DNA of 64,000 bases, from positions 19,163-83,162 of the forward strand of contig NZ_MVHH01000016.1 in NCBI RefSeq assembly GCF_002086515.1. Direction: 5' to 3'. Below, piece by piece: positions 7,327 through 16,800 of the stretch. Origin of the DNA: Mycolicibacter arupensis (lineage in GTDB: Bacteria > Actinomycetota > Actinomycetes > Mycobacteriales > Mycobacteriaceae). How positions within the stretch are numbered: position 1 is the stretch's first letter; each line of letters starts with the position of its first letter. The notes below the pieces were generated by a model. The model had not been told where the DNA came from, made no database searches, and saw only the letters and a program-made list of their open reading frames with translations. Both the position numbers and the translations under genes were made by a program.

Positions 7327-10300
7327 GTGGCAGCAAAACATCCACCTGTCGCAGTTGTCGGCGTCAGCGCACTGTTCCCCGGGTCGCCTGAGGCCGAGCG
7401 ATTCTGGCGCAACATCGTCGAGGGTGCCGACCTGTTCTCCGACGTACCGGAGTCGCACTGGCGGATCGACGACTACTTCGACGCGGATCCTCGCACGCCC
7501 GACAAGGTATACGCCCGACGCGGCGGATTCCTGCCGACCGTTGATTTCTCGCCGATGGACTTCGGCATTCCGCCGAACGTGCTCCCCGCTACCGACACGG
7601 CCCAGCTGCTGGCGTTGAGGGTCGCCCAGCAGGTGCTCGAGGACTATGCCGGCGGCGACATCTCCGGTATCGATCGCGAACGCGTCAGTGTGGTGCTGGG
7701 CTCCTCCGGTGGCACCGAAATGTCGGGCTACATGAGCGGCCGCCTGCACCGGCCGATCTGGGAGCGTGGCTTGCGCGCCGCCGGACTCTCCGACGACGAG
7801 CTGACGGCGTTCAGCGACAGCGTTGCCGCGGGGTACACGCCCTGGCAGGAGAACACCTTCCCGGGTCTGCTCGGCAACGTGATCGCTGGCCGGATCGCCA
7901 ACCGCTTTGATCTGGGCGGGACGAACTGCGTCGTGGACGCCGCGTGTGCCAGTTCGCTGGCCGCGATCGAGATCGCATTGCACGAGCTGTACCTGCGCGA
8001 GGCCGACATGGTGATCGCCGGCGGCGTCGACGCCTTCAACGACATCTTCATGTTCATGTGCTTCGCCAAGGTCACCGCGCTGTCGCGCACCGGTGACTGC
8101 CGCCCGTTCTCCGACCAGTCCGACGGCACCATGCTCGGCGAGGGCCTGTCGATGCTGGCGCTCAAACGGCTCGACGACGCCGAACGCGACGGCGACCGGA
8201 TCTATGCGGTGATCCGCGGCATCGGCACCTCCTCGGACGGGCGGGCCAAGAGCATCTACGCCCCGAGCCCTGACGGCCAGGCCAAGGCCCTCCGCCGGGC
8301 CTATGAGGCCGCTGGTTACGGCCCGGAGACGGTCGGCCTGGTCGAGGCACACGGCACCGGCACCAAGGCCGGCGACGTCGCGGAGTTCACCTCCCTGCGG
8401 CGGGTGTTCGACGAGTCGGGCCGCGAAGACCGTCAATGGTGCGCCGTCGGCTCGGTCAAGTCCCAGGTCGGTCACACCAAGGGTGCGGCCGGGGCCTGCG
8501 GCCTGTTCAAGACCGTGATGGCGCTGCACCACAAGGTCCTGCCGCCGACCATCAAGATCGACCGGCCCAACCCCGGCCTGGAGATCGAATCCACGCCGTT
8601 CTACCTCTCGACCCAGTCCAAGCCCTGGATCGCCGACCAGGACGTCCCGCGCCGCGCGTCGGTCAGCGCCTTCGGCTTCGGTGGCACGAACTTCCACATC
8701 ACGCTCGAGGAGTACACCGGCGCCGGAAAGCACGCACCGCGCTATCGGTCCTGGGAGTCCGAGCTCGTCGTCCTGGGCGCGGACTCGGCGGCAGCGTTGG
8801 CCGCTGCGGCGACGGAAATGGCCGCGTCGCTGGTCGACTCGCCCGACATGCTCGGCTACCTCGCCCACAGCACGCAGACGGCCTACGACGCGGCCCGGCC
8901 GCACCGGCTCGCCGTCGTGGCCAACAGCGTCGAGACGCTGCGCACGATGCTCGACGAAGCCGCAGCCAAACTCCAGACGCCGGGCGCAGACGCGTCCTTC
9001 AGCTCACCGAAGGGCTACTACTACTCGAGCCGGCAGGCCGGCCCCGTAGCGCTGCTGTTCCCCGGGCAGGGCAGCCAATACGTCGGCATGGGCGCCGACC
9101 TTCCGCAGCTCTTCGAACGTGCCTTGGCGCCGTGGGAGCTCGCCCGCGCCGGCATGCTCAACGCGGACCGCGACCTGCACCAGGTGGTCTGGCCCAAGAC
9201 CGCGTTCACCGACGAGGACCGGGCGGCTCAGGCCGCGGAGCTGACCAAGACTGAGTGGGCGCAGCCCGGCATCGGCGCGCACAGCCTGAGCCTGTTGTCG
9301 GTGGTCCGTTCGCTGGGTATCGCGCCGGTCTCCGTCGGAGGCCACAGCTTCGGCGAGGTCAGCGCCCTGTGCGCGGCCGGAGTGATCAGTGACGACGTCG
9401 CCCTGCTGATCGCACGTGCACGCGGTGCGCTGATGGCCCAGGCGGCCGCCAGCAGCGACGGCGCGATGTGTGCGGTGACCGCGCCGGCCGAGCAGGTCAG
9501 CCGGTTGCTGGGCGAGTGGGGACTCTCGGTGGTGATCGCCAACCACAACGCCCCCAACCAGGTGGTGCTCTCCGGTGACAGCGCGGCTATCGCCGACGCC
9601 GCGCAGCGTTTCGGCGCGGCCGGAATGAATGCGCGGCTGCTCGATGTCGCCACCGCCTTCCACTCCGAGATCGTCAGCTCGGCGGCGTCTCCGTTCGGCG
9701 CCTACCTGGCGGGCATCCCGTTCGGAGTGCCGCACGTGCCCGTCTACGCCAATGCGACCGCGGCACCCTACGGCGGCAGTGCCGAGCAGATGCAGGCCAC
9801 GCTGGCCAACCAGATCGCCCAGCCGGTGCGGTTCGTCGAGCAGGTCCAGGCCATGTGGTCCGCGGGCGCCCGCACCTTTGTCGAGGTGGGGCCCGGCAGC
9901 GTGCTCACCAACCTCGTCGGCAAGTGCCTGGCCGGTCAGGACCACGTCGCGGTGGCCCTCGACGCCAAGGGTCGCAATGGGATCCGGTCGCTGTGGATGG
10001 GCTTGGCCCAGCTCGTGGCGGCCGGCGTCCCGATGAACTTCCAGGCCCTGTGGGCTGACTACCGCCACGGGGACGATCCCCGGACGCGGCCGGCGCCGAA
10101 GCTGACGATCAAGCTCAACGGCACCAACTTCGGCCGACCCGAGATCAACGACGAGCCGGTGTCCCGGCCCGCTGAGAAATCGGAAAAATCTGAAAAGCCC
10201 ACCCCCCGCAGTGACCACAACGGACACCCGACCGTATCGGAGCCCACGATGACAGCAGTTGATCCAATCGTTCCTGCGGCGAACGGCCTGCCGGCACACG

Positions 10301-13300
10301 TTCCGGCACACGTACCGGTTCCGGTTCAGGCAGCGCAGGTCCCCATGGTCACCTCGCCCCTGGTGTCCGGTCCAGGTGCTGAGATGGTGACGCACATGGT
10401 CGGTGCGCTGGGCAGTATGCAGCAGACCATCGCCCACCTGCAGGGCCTGCTGCAGACCCTCGTCTCCAGCGCCGGAATGACGCCTATGCCGGTCGCCCAG
10501 TTGGCGTTCCCCGCCGCGACCACGGTGGTGCCGCCGCAGCCGGTGGCCACCTATGGCGTAGCGGCCGCCCCGGCTCACCCGGTGGCTGCCCCGGCGCACA
10601 ACGGTGCGGCCACCATGCCGCCGCCCGCGCCGCCCGCCGCGCCGCCTGCGCCGCCCGCGCCGCCCGCGCCCGTGGCAAACGGCACACAGGTGATGGCGCC
10701 GCCGCCGTCTGCACCGGCAGCGCCCTACAGCGCACCGGCCGCTCCGGCTCCGGCGGTTCCTTCTACTCCTGTCGCGACCATGCCGGCCCCGCCGGCCCCG
10801 GCGCCGGTGGCTGCTCCTGTTGCGGCTGCGGCTCCTGTCGCTCCGGCTCCTGCTGCGGCTGCTGCGCCCGCGGCGGCGGGGGTGGATTTGGTGGGGGACA
10901 TGTTGGCGGTGGTTGCTGACAAGACGGGTTATCCGGTGGAGATGCTGGATCTGTCGATGGCTCTGGAGGCGGATCTGGGGATCGACTCGATCAAGCGGGT
11001 GGAGATCTTGTCGGCGGTGCAGGATCGTGTTCCGTCGTTGCCTGAGGTGGAGACGGCGACGATGGCGGCGTTGGTGACGTTGCAGGAGATCGTGGATTAC
11101 CTGCAGTCGCTGATGGGTCCGGTGGCTGCTTCTGCTGCGCCGGCCCCGGCGCCGGTGGCTGCTCCTGTTGCGGCTGCGGCTCCTGTCGCTCCGGCTCCTG
11201 CTGCGGCTGCTGCGCCCGCGGCGGTGGGGGTGGATTTGGTGGGGGACATGTTGGCGGTGGTTGCTGACAAGACGGGTTATCCGGTGGAGATGCTGGATCT
11301 GTCGATGGCTCTGGAGGCGGATCTGGGGATCGACTCGATCAAGCGGGTGGAGATCTTGTCGGCGGTGCAGGATCGTGTTCCGTCGTTGCCTGAGGTGGAG
11401 ACGGCGACGATGGCGGCGTTGGTGACGTTGCAGGAGATCGTGGACTATCTGCAGTCCTTGATGGGTTCACCACCGCCGGATCTGGTGGTGCCCAACGGAT
11501 TATCGGCAGGTGATCGCGCCCCTTTTGAGTTGACCGGGGCGGAGGTGGCGCGCTACGCGGTACGCGCCACCACCGCTCCGGTGAGCGGGATGGGGATGCC
11601 CGGTCTGTACACCGCCAGGACCGTCGAGATCGTGACGGCACCGGCGGCCCAGGCCACATTGACTGAGACGGCCGAGGCCCTGGCTGCGATTCTGCGCACC
11701 CACGGCATCGGCGCGACTCTGGTCGCCGAGCCCAGCGCCGACACGGAGGCGGTCGTCCATCTCGGCGGCCTGCAGTCGGCCACCAGCCGCGAAGAGGCGC
11801 TCGCAGTCAACCGAGTGCTCTTCTCCGATGCGCAGCGCGTCGCCGCGCAGTTCGCCGAGCGCGGGGGCGTCTTCGTCACCGTCCAAGACACCGGCGGCAC
11901 GTTCGGCTTTCTTACCGACCCCGGCCTGCGGGCCTGGTCGGGCGGGATCGGTGCGCTGACCAAGACCGCGGCCCAGGAATGGACCAGCGCGCAGGTCAAG
12001 GCGATCGACGTCGCTGTGGGAGCGCAGTCACCGGTAGGCGTCGCGGAGCGGATCGCCGACGAACTCCTTTCAGGGGGAGCGGAACTCGAAGTGGGCCTGG
12101 GCAGCTCACACGGCCGAATCACGGTGGTCGCCGGCGAGCAGCAGGTCTCCAGTCGCACACACCGCATCGGTCCGGACGACGTGATCGTGGTCTCCGGTGG
12201 TGCCCGTGGGGTGACCGCCGGGTCGGTGATCGCCCTGGCGCAGCAGACCCAGGCCGCTTTCGTCTTGATCGGGCGCACCGAACTCAGCGACGAACCGCCA
12301 GAGGTTGCCGGGCTCGCCACCGACGCGGAACTCAAGCGGGCACTGCTGGCCGGCGCGGCTGCGCAAGGACTTAAAGTCACGCCCAAGCAGCTGGAACAGC
12401 AGGCGCAACGCATCCTGGCCGACCGTGAGGTCCGGGCAACCCTGGCCGCGCTGACCGCGGCCGGATCCCGGGTCCGCTACACCGCAGCAGATGTCCGTGA
12501 CGCCGCTCAGCTGGGCGCTCTGCTGGACAGTGTGCGCAACGAATTCGGCCCGATCACCGGCCTGGTACATGGGGCCGGCGTGCTCGCCGATGCACCGTTG
12601 CACAAGAAGACCCTCGACGGTTTCGACCGCGTCTTCGAGACCAAAGTCGGTGGCGCCTGCGCGCTGCTGGACGCGACGGCGGGCGACGCGCTCAAGGTCA
12701 TCTGCCTGTTCTCCTCAGTAGCTGCGCGCAGCGGAAACGTCGGCCAAAGCGACTACGCCATGGCCAACGAAATCCTCAACAAGGTGGCCCTGGCCGAACA
12801 GGCACGCCGCGGCCCCGCCTGCCTGGTCCGCGCCTTGGGCTGGGGCCCTTGGGATTCCGGCATGGTGACCCCCGGCCTCAAGGCGATGTTCGAGTCGCGC
12901 GGCATCTCGTTGATCCCGCTTGCCGAAGGTGCCCGCGCCTTTGTCGCCGAAGTGCTCGACGGTGACACCGCGAGCCCCGAGGTGACACTGGGCGACGGCG
13001 TGTTGGCCGGCCTTCCCACGCATCCGATTCCGCCGGAGGGACGAGTCGCAAGGGTGCTTGCACACGTGGCGCGGCAGCCCTACCTGCTGGATCACCGCGT
13101 CCAGGGCAACGTGGTGTTGCCCGTCGTTCAGGCGCTGGAATGGTTCATCCGGATGGCCGAGGCGTTGCGGCCCGGCCACCACGTGGACCGGGTGGTGGAC
13201 CTCAAGGTGCTGCGGGGAGTGACACTCTACGAGTTCGAGAAGCACGGGACGCCCCTGCTGGTGCGCTGCGTTCCCACCGAAGACCGGCCCGAGCTGCTGA

Positions 13301-13824
13301 CCCTGACGCTGTCCGACATCGAGGATTCGACCGCGTATTACTCGGCCACCATCGAAATGCGTTCCAGCGCAACGGCGGTTCCCACCGTTGCGGTGCCGGC
13401 TTCGGGCAACCGCGGAGTGGACCGCGCGGCCTGCTACACCGGTGGGGCACTGTTCCACGGGCCGGCATTCCAGGTGCTCAACGGAATGGACTGTGCCGAG
13501 ACCACCGCAATCGCCGACCTGTCCGGCCTGATGTCGGTGGGCTGGGTCGGGGAAGGCTGGGCAACCGACCCGGCCGCTCTCGACGGTTGCCTTCAGGCCG
13601 CGCTGGTCTGGAGCTACGAGCGGCTGGGCCGCAACGTCCTTCCGCTGCGGATCGGCGAGATCGTGCGGTACCGGTCCGGCGCGCTGGGCGCGGGACTGCG
13701 GTGCGTACTCACCGGCGGGGACGCCAAGACCAGCCGGGCCGTGTGCGACCTCGATCTGATCGACGCGGACAACCAGCTGGTGGCCAGTCTCAAGCGACTC
13801 GAGTTGTATCCGTACGGCGGCTGA
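7327..13824 (+). CDS. pfaA: PfaA-like multidomain synthase: KS-AT-ACP-ACP-KR-DH
   Basis: 2165 residues, GTG start with AAGGAG at 7317-7322. Domains in order: ketosynthase ~5-450 with the full triad (Cys207 in DAACASS, His342 in EAHGTGT, His383 in GHTKGAAG). Malonyl-type acyltransferase ~575-880 with GQGSQ and GHSFGE (Ser675). A Pro/Ala-rich linker ~950-1160. Two acyl carrier domains with LGIDSIKR, phosphopantetheine Ser1221 and Ser1337. Ketoreductase ~1400-1860 with SGGARGVT and the S...Y active-site segment SSVAARSGNVGQSDYAMAN. C-terminal PKS-type dehydratase ~1910-2165 with DHRVQGNVVLP and DGCLQ. This is the PfaA plan of omega-3/secondary-lipid synthases, with only two ACPs. It runs 21 bases ahead of the PfaC-like gene. 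The acyl product is unknown. Confidence 0.93.
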   Translation: MAAKHPPVAVVGVSALFPGSPEAERFWRNIVEGADLFSDVPESHWRIDDYFDADPRTPDKVYARRGGFLPTVDFSPMDFGIPPNVLPATDTAQLLALRVAQQVLEDYAGGDISGIDRERVSVVLGSSGGTEMSGYMSGRLHRPIWERGLRAAGLSDDELTAFSDSVAAGYTPWQENTFPGLLGNVIAGRIANRFDLGGTNCVVDAACASSLAAIEIALHELYLREADMVIAGGVDAFNDIFMFMCFAKVTALSRTGDCRPFSDQSDGTMLGEGLSMLALKRLDDAERDGDRIYAVIRGIGTSSDGRAKSIYAPSPDGQAKALRRAYEAAGYGPETVGLVEAHGTGTKAGDVAEFTSLRRVFDESGREDRQWCAVGSVKSQVGHTKGAAGACGLFKTVMALHHKVLPPTIKIDRPNPGLEIESTPFYLSTQSKPWIADQDVPRRASVSAFGFGGTNFHITLEEYTGAGKHAPRYRSWESELVVLGADSAAALAAAATEMAASLVDSPDMLGYLAHSTQTAYDAARPHRLAVVANSVETLRTMLDEAAAKLQTPGADASFSSPKGYYYSSRQAGPVALLFPGQGSQYVGMGADLPQLFERALAPWELARAGMLNADRDLHQVVWPKTAFTDEDRAAQAAELTKTEWAQPGIGAHSLSLLSVVRSLGIAPVSVGGHSFGEVSALCAAGVISDDVALLIARARGALMAQAAASSDGAMCAVTAPAEQVSRLLGEWGLSVVIANHNAPNQVVLSGDSAAIADAAQRFGAAGMNARLLDVATAFHSEIVSSAASPFGAYLAGIPFGVPHVPVYANATAAPYGGSAEQMQATLANQIAQPVRFVEQVQAMWSAGARTFVEVGPGSVLTNLVGKCLAGQDHVAVALDAKGRNGIRSLWMGLAQLVAAGVPMNFQALWADYRHGDDPRTRPAPKLTIKLNGTNFGRPEINDEPVSRPAEKSEKSEKPTPRSDHNGHPTVSEPTMTAVDPIVPAANGLPAHVPAHVPVPVQAAQVPMVTSPLVSGPGAEMVTHMVGALGSMQQTIAHLQGLLQTLVSSAGMTPMPVAQLAFPAATTVVPPQPVATYGVAAAPAHPVAAPAHNGAATMPPPAPPAAPPAPPAPPAPVANGTQVMAPPPSAPAAPYSAPAAPAPAVPSTPVATMPAPPAPAPVAAPVAAAAPVAPAPAAAAAPAAAGVDLVGDMLAVVADKTGYPVEMLDLSMALEADLGIDSIKRVEILSAVQDRVPSLPEVETATMAALVTLQEIVDYLQSLMGPVAASAAPAPAPVAAPVAAAAPVAPAPAAAAAPAAVGVDLVGDMLAVVADKTGYPVEMLDLSMALEADLGIDSIKRVEILSAVQDRVPSLPEVETATMAALVTLQEIVDYLQSLMGSPPPDLVVPNGLSAGDRAPFELTGAEVARYAVRATTAPVSGMGMPGLYTARTVEIVTAPAAQATLTETAEALAAILRTHGIGATLVAEPSADTEAVVHLGGLQSATSREEALAVNRVLFSDAQRVAAQFAERGGVFVTVQDTGGTFGFLTDPGLRAWSGGIGALTKTAAQEWTSAQVKAIDVAVGAQSPVGVAERIADELLSGGAELEVGLGSSHGRITVVAGEQQVSSRTHRIGPDDVIVVSGGARGVTAGSVIALAQQTQAAFVLIGRTELSDEPPEVAGLATDAELKRALLAGAAAQGLKVTPKQLEQQAQRILADREVRATLAALTAAGSRVRYTAADVRDAAQLGALLDSVRNEFGPITGLVHGAGVLADAPLHKKTLDGFDRVFETKVGGACALLDATAGDALKVICLFSSVAARSGNVGQSDYAMANEILNKVALAEQARRGPACLVRALGWGPWDSGMVTPGLKAMFESRGISLIPLAEGARAFVAEVLDGDTASPEVTLGDGVLAGLPTHPIPPEGRVARVLAHVARQPYLLDHRVQGNVVLPVVQALEWFIRMAEALRPGHHVDRVVDLKVLRGVTLYEFEKHGTPLLVRCVPTEDRPELLTLTLSDIEDSTAYYSATIEMRSSATAVPTVAVPASGNRGVDRAACYTGGALFHGPAFQVLNGMDCAETTAIADLSGLMSVGWVGEGWATDPAALDGCLQAALVWSYERLGRNVLPLRIGEIVRYRSGALGAGLRCVLTGGDAKTSRAVCDLDLIDADNQLVASLKRLELYPYGG
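10790..11093 (+). repeat. ACP tandem repeat, copy 1
   Basis: First of two near-identical ~304-bp direct repeats with a 348-bp period encoding the Ala/Pro linker plus acyl carrier domain 1. Only one base difference was seen across the aligned copies (GCG versus GTG just before the conserved GVDLV). Codons in this block often end in T or G (gat, gct, gtt, ttg), unlike the C/G-ending codons on either side. Confidence 0.85.
11138..11441 (+). repeat. ACP tandem repeat, copy 2
   Basis: Second copy of the repeat at 10790-11093, encoding acyl carrier domain 2 (Ser1337). Identity ends at the codons for the final helix, where the copies diverge by several bases. Such identity, including synonymous sites, indicates recent duplication or ongoing gene conversion. 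Confidence 0.85.
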
Positions 13825-13848
13825 TTCGACGGTGGCTGATTCGAAGTG
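13819..13848 (+). repeat. 15-bp tandem duplication at the pfaA/pfaC junction
   Basis: GGCTGATTCGACGGT is followed directly by GGCTGATTCGAAGTG (11 identical leading bases). The first copy holds the pfaA stop codon TGA 13822-13824, and the second ends in the GTG start of the next gene. No Shine-Dalgarno-like purine run precedes this start, so expression of the second giant probably relies on translational coupling. Confidence 0.6.
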
Positions 13849-16800
13849 AAGTTTGAGCCCATCGCGATCGTCGGGCAGGGCTGCGTCCTGCCCGGGGGAC
13901 TGAACGCGGATGAACTGTGGACCACGGTGCGCGACGGCCGGGATGTGCTGGGCTCGCCTGGCCCGGACCACTGGGGCGTATCGGCGGCACGCGTCCTGTG
14001 CGCCCCATCCGAGGTGCCCGAACTCGACCACACCTGGTCGGATCGCGGCGGCTACGTCCGCGGATTCGACGACGCGTTCAACCCCGGCGGGCTGTTCCTG
14101 GACGCCGACGCCCTCGTCGGCCTGGACCCGCTCTACCGGTGGGGCGTCGAGGCCGCCAGGCAGGCCCTCGACAGCGCTGGATGGCGGGCGGGCGAGGTGC
14201 CGGGCTCGGCCGGCATCGCGCTGGGCAATCTGAGTTATCCCACCAAGAAGATGACAGACCTCGCCGAAAGCGTCTGGCGGGAAGGCCTCACCGGCTCCGA
14301 GTCCGGGGTGGACTGGCGCAATCGGTTCATGTCGGGGCTCCCGGCGCACCTGATCGCCCAGGCCCTGGGCCTGACCGGGGGAGCCACCGCCCTGGACGCC
14401 GCCTGCGCGTCATCGCTGTACGCGATCAAGCTGGCCTGCGACCGGTTGCACGACCGCACCGCGGACGTCATGTTCGCCGGGGGCATCAACGGTGCGAGTG
14501 ATCTGCTGCTGCATGTGGGCTTCACCGCCTTGCAGGCCCTGAGCCGCACGGGGCGCTCCCGCCCGTTCAACAACGGTGCCGACGGTCTGGTGCCCGCCGA
14601 AGGCGCGGCCATCCTGGTGTTGCGGCGTCTCGATGATGCCATCGCCCACGGCGACCCGATCCTGGGCGTGATCCGCGGTGTCGGACTGAGCAACGACGGC
14701 CGCGGCCACGGCTTTCTGGTGCCCTCTCAGGACGGGCAGGAACGTGCGATGCGGCTGGCCTATGAGATGGCCGGACTGCAGCCGCGGGACATTTCGCTCA
14801 TCGAATGCCATGCCACCGGAACCTCGCGCGGCGACCTGACCGAACTGATGAGCATGGCCCGCATCTTCACCGGCATGTCCGGCGTGCCCATCGGATCGTT
14901 GAAATCCAATCTCGGCCACTCGATCACGGCGTCCGGGGCGGCGGGCGCCATCAAAGTGCTGGCGGCGATGCGTGCCGGGGTGCGGCCCCCGACACTGCAC
15001 GCCGACGATCCGCTGCCTTTCCTCACCGACTCGCCCTTCCGTCTGCTCACCCAAGCCGAGCCCTGGGACTGCGACGGCCCGCGCCGTGCCGCGGTCAACA
15101 ACTTCGGGTTCGGCGGCAACAACGCCCACCTGCTCCTCGAAGAATGGGTCGATGGACGCGGCGTCGCACCGGCGCCGCCTGTCCAGCCGGCGCCCCAGCC
15201 AGACCCCGAGATCGCGATCATCGGGCTGAGCCTGCTGCTCGGCGACGGCCACGACACCGCCTCGGTGGCAGAGCACGTCACGACCTGCCAGCCGCTACCC
15301 GCCGGCTCGGGCGAGGCGAGGCGCGGTGCCCGGATGACGGAGATCTGTCTGGACCTGACCCAGACCCGCTTCCCGCCCGCGGACTTGAAACAGACCCAGC
15401 CCCAACAGCTTGCTCTGCTGGGTGCGGCCCTGAACATCGGCGAGATCATCAAGGGCCTGCCGCCGGACACCACCAGCGTGGTCGTCGGCATGGGCTGCGA
15501 CGCCGAAGTCACCCGGTTCGGACTGCGCTGGCGGTTGGCGGACGACGTCGAAGACGCCGATCAGCTTGCCGCGGCGCGAGACGGCGTCGTGCAGGGCTGG
15601 ACGGCCGCTGGAGTTGTGGGTGCCATGCCCAACATTGTGGCCAATCGCCTCAACAGCCAATTCGACCTGCGTGGACCGAGTTTCACGGTCTCACGGGAAC
15701 AACTCTCGGGTACCACGGCGCTGGAGATGGCGGCGCGCGCGCTGCGACGCGGCGAGATCGATGCCGCCGTGGTGGGTGCGGTCGACCTGAGTTGTGAGGC
15801 CGTGCACGAGGCGGCCGCGCGTGCACTGTTGCACGCCGAGGAACAGATTCCGGGTGACGCCGCTGTCATCGTCATCCTCAAGCGGGCGGCCGACGCCCGG
15901 CGAGACGGCGACACCGTCTACGCAACCCTGCTCGCCGATGAACGGCCCGACGCCGAATGCCTGCACCTGGGCACCGCCCCGGGCGCAGTGAACCTGTCGG
16001 CGCTGTTGGGTCACGCGCACGCCGCCTCGGGGCTGCTGCACGTCGCCGCCGGTGTGCTCTACAGCGCCCTGGGCGTATGGCCCGACGGTGAGCCCTGGAC
16101 ATCCGAGCAGCGTTGCGTGGCCGTCGAACTCGCCGGCATGGCCGACCAGCGGCAACAGGTCATGCTGAAGTCGTCGGTGCCGCAGGCGCAGGCCGCGACC
16201 CTGACCGCTCCGGCGCCGGCCGACACGGGCAAGAAACCGATTCGACTCAACTTCCCGGCGCACCTGCCCCCGGTGGTACTGCCACCTCCCGCAGCGGCCC
16301 CGGGCATCAACCCCCCTCACCCACTGGAGCAATTCATGCCGACACAACTCCCGATGCCCCCGGCGCTGGCCACCGTCGCGGAGTCGCTAGCCCGGCTGCC
16401 GCTGGAGGTGGGCGCAGCCGCGTCGCCCCGACCGGAGGCACCGCCGGCAGCGGCGAGCGGGGCCCGAACACAGTCCGATGACGTCACACGGCCCGGCGCC
16501 GGGACACCGTCTGCCGGTGCCAGCAGGGCGCTTCAGCCCGTCAGGCCCGCGGACAAGGTGGTCCCTGCGCCGACGATCAAACGCGAGCCGGTCGGGCTCA
16601 CGCTCGACAAAGACGGCCTGCGGGTGCACTCCTCGGGCAACATCTCCGAGATCTTCGGCCCGGCCTTTGCCGAGCAGGACCAGTACTCAAGGCAGGTTCG
16701 GATGCCCGAACCGCCACTGCTGCTGGCGGATCGGCTGCTGGGCATCGACGCAGAACCCGCCAAGCACGGCACCGGCACCTTGTGGACCGAAACCGATGTC

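Noticed and set aside
10790..11441. Direct repeats considered as a CRISPR or mobile element
   Set aside because: There are only two long in-frame copies, each encoding an acyl carrier domain; no spacers, terminal inverted repeats or transposase.
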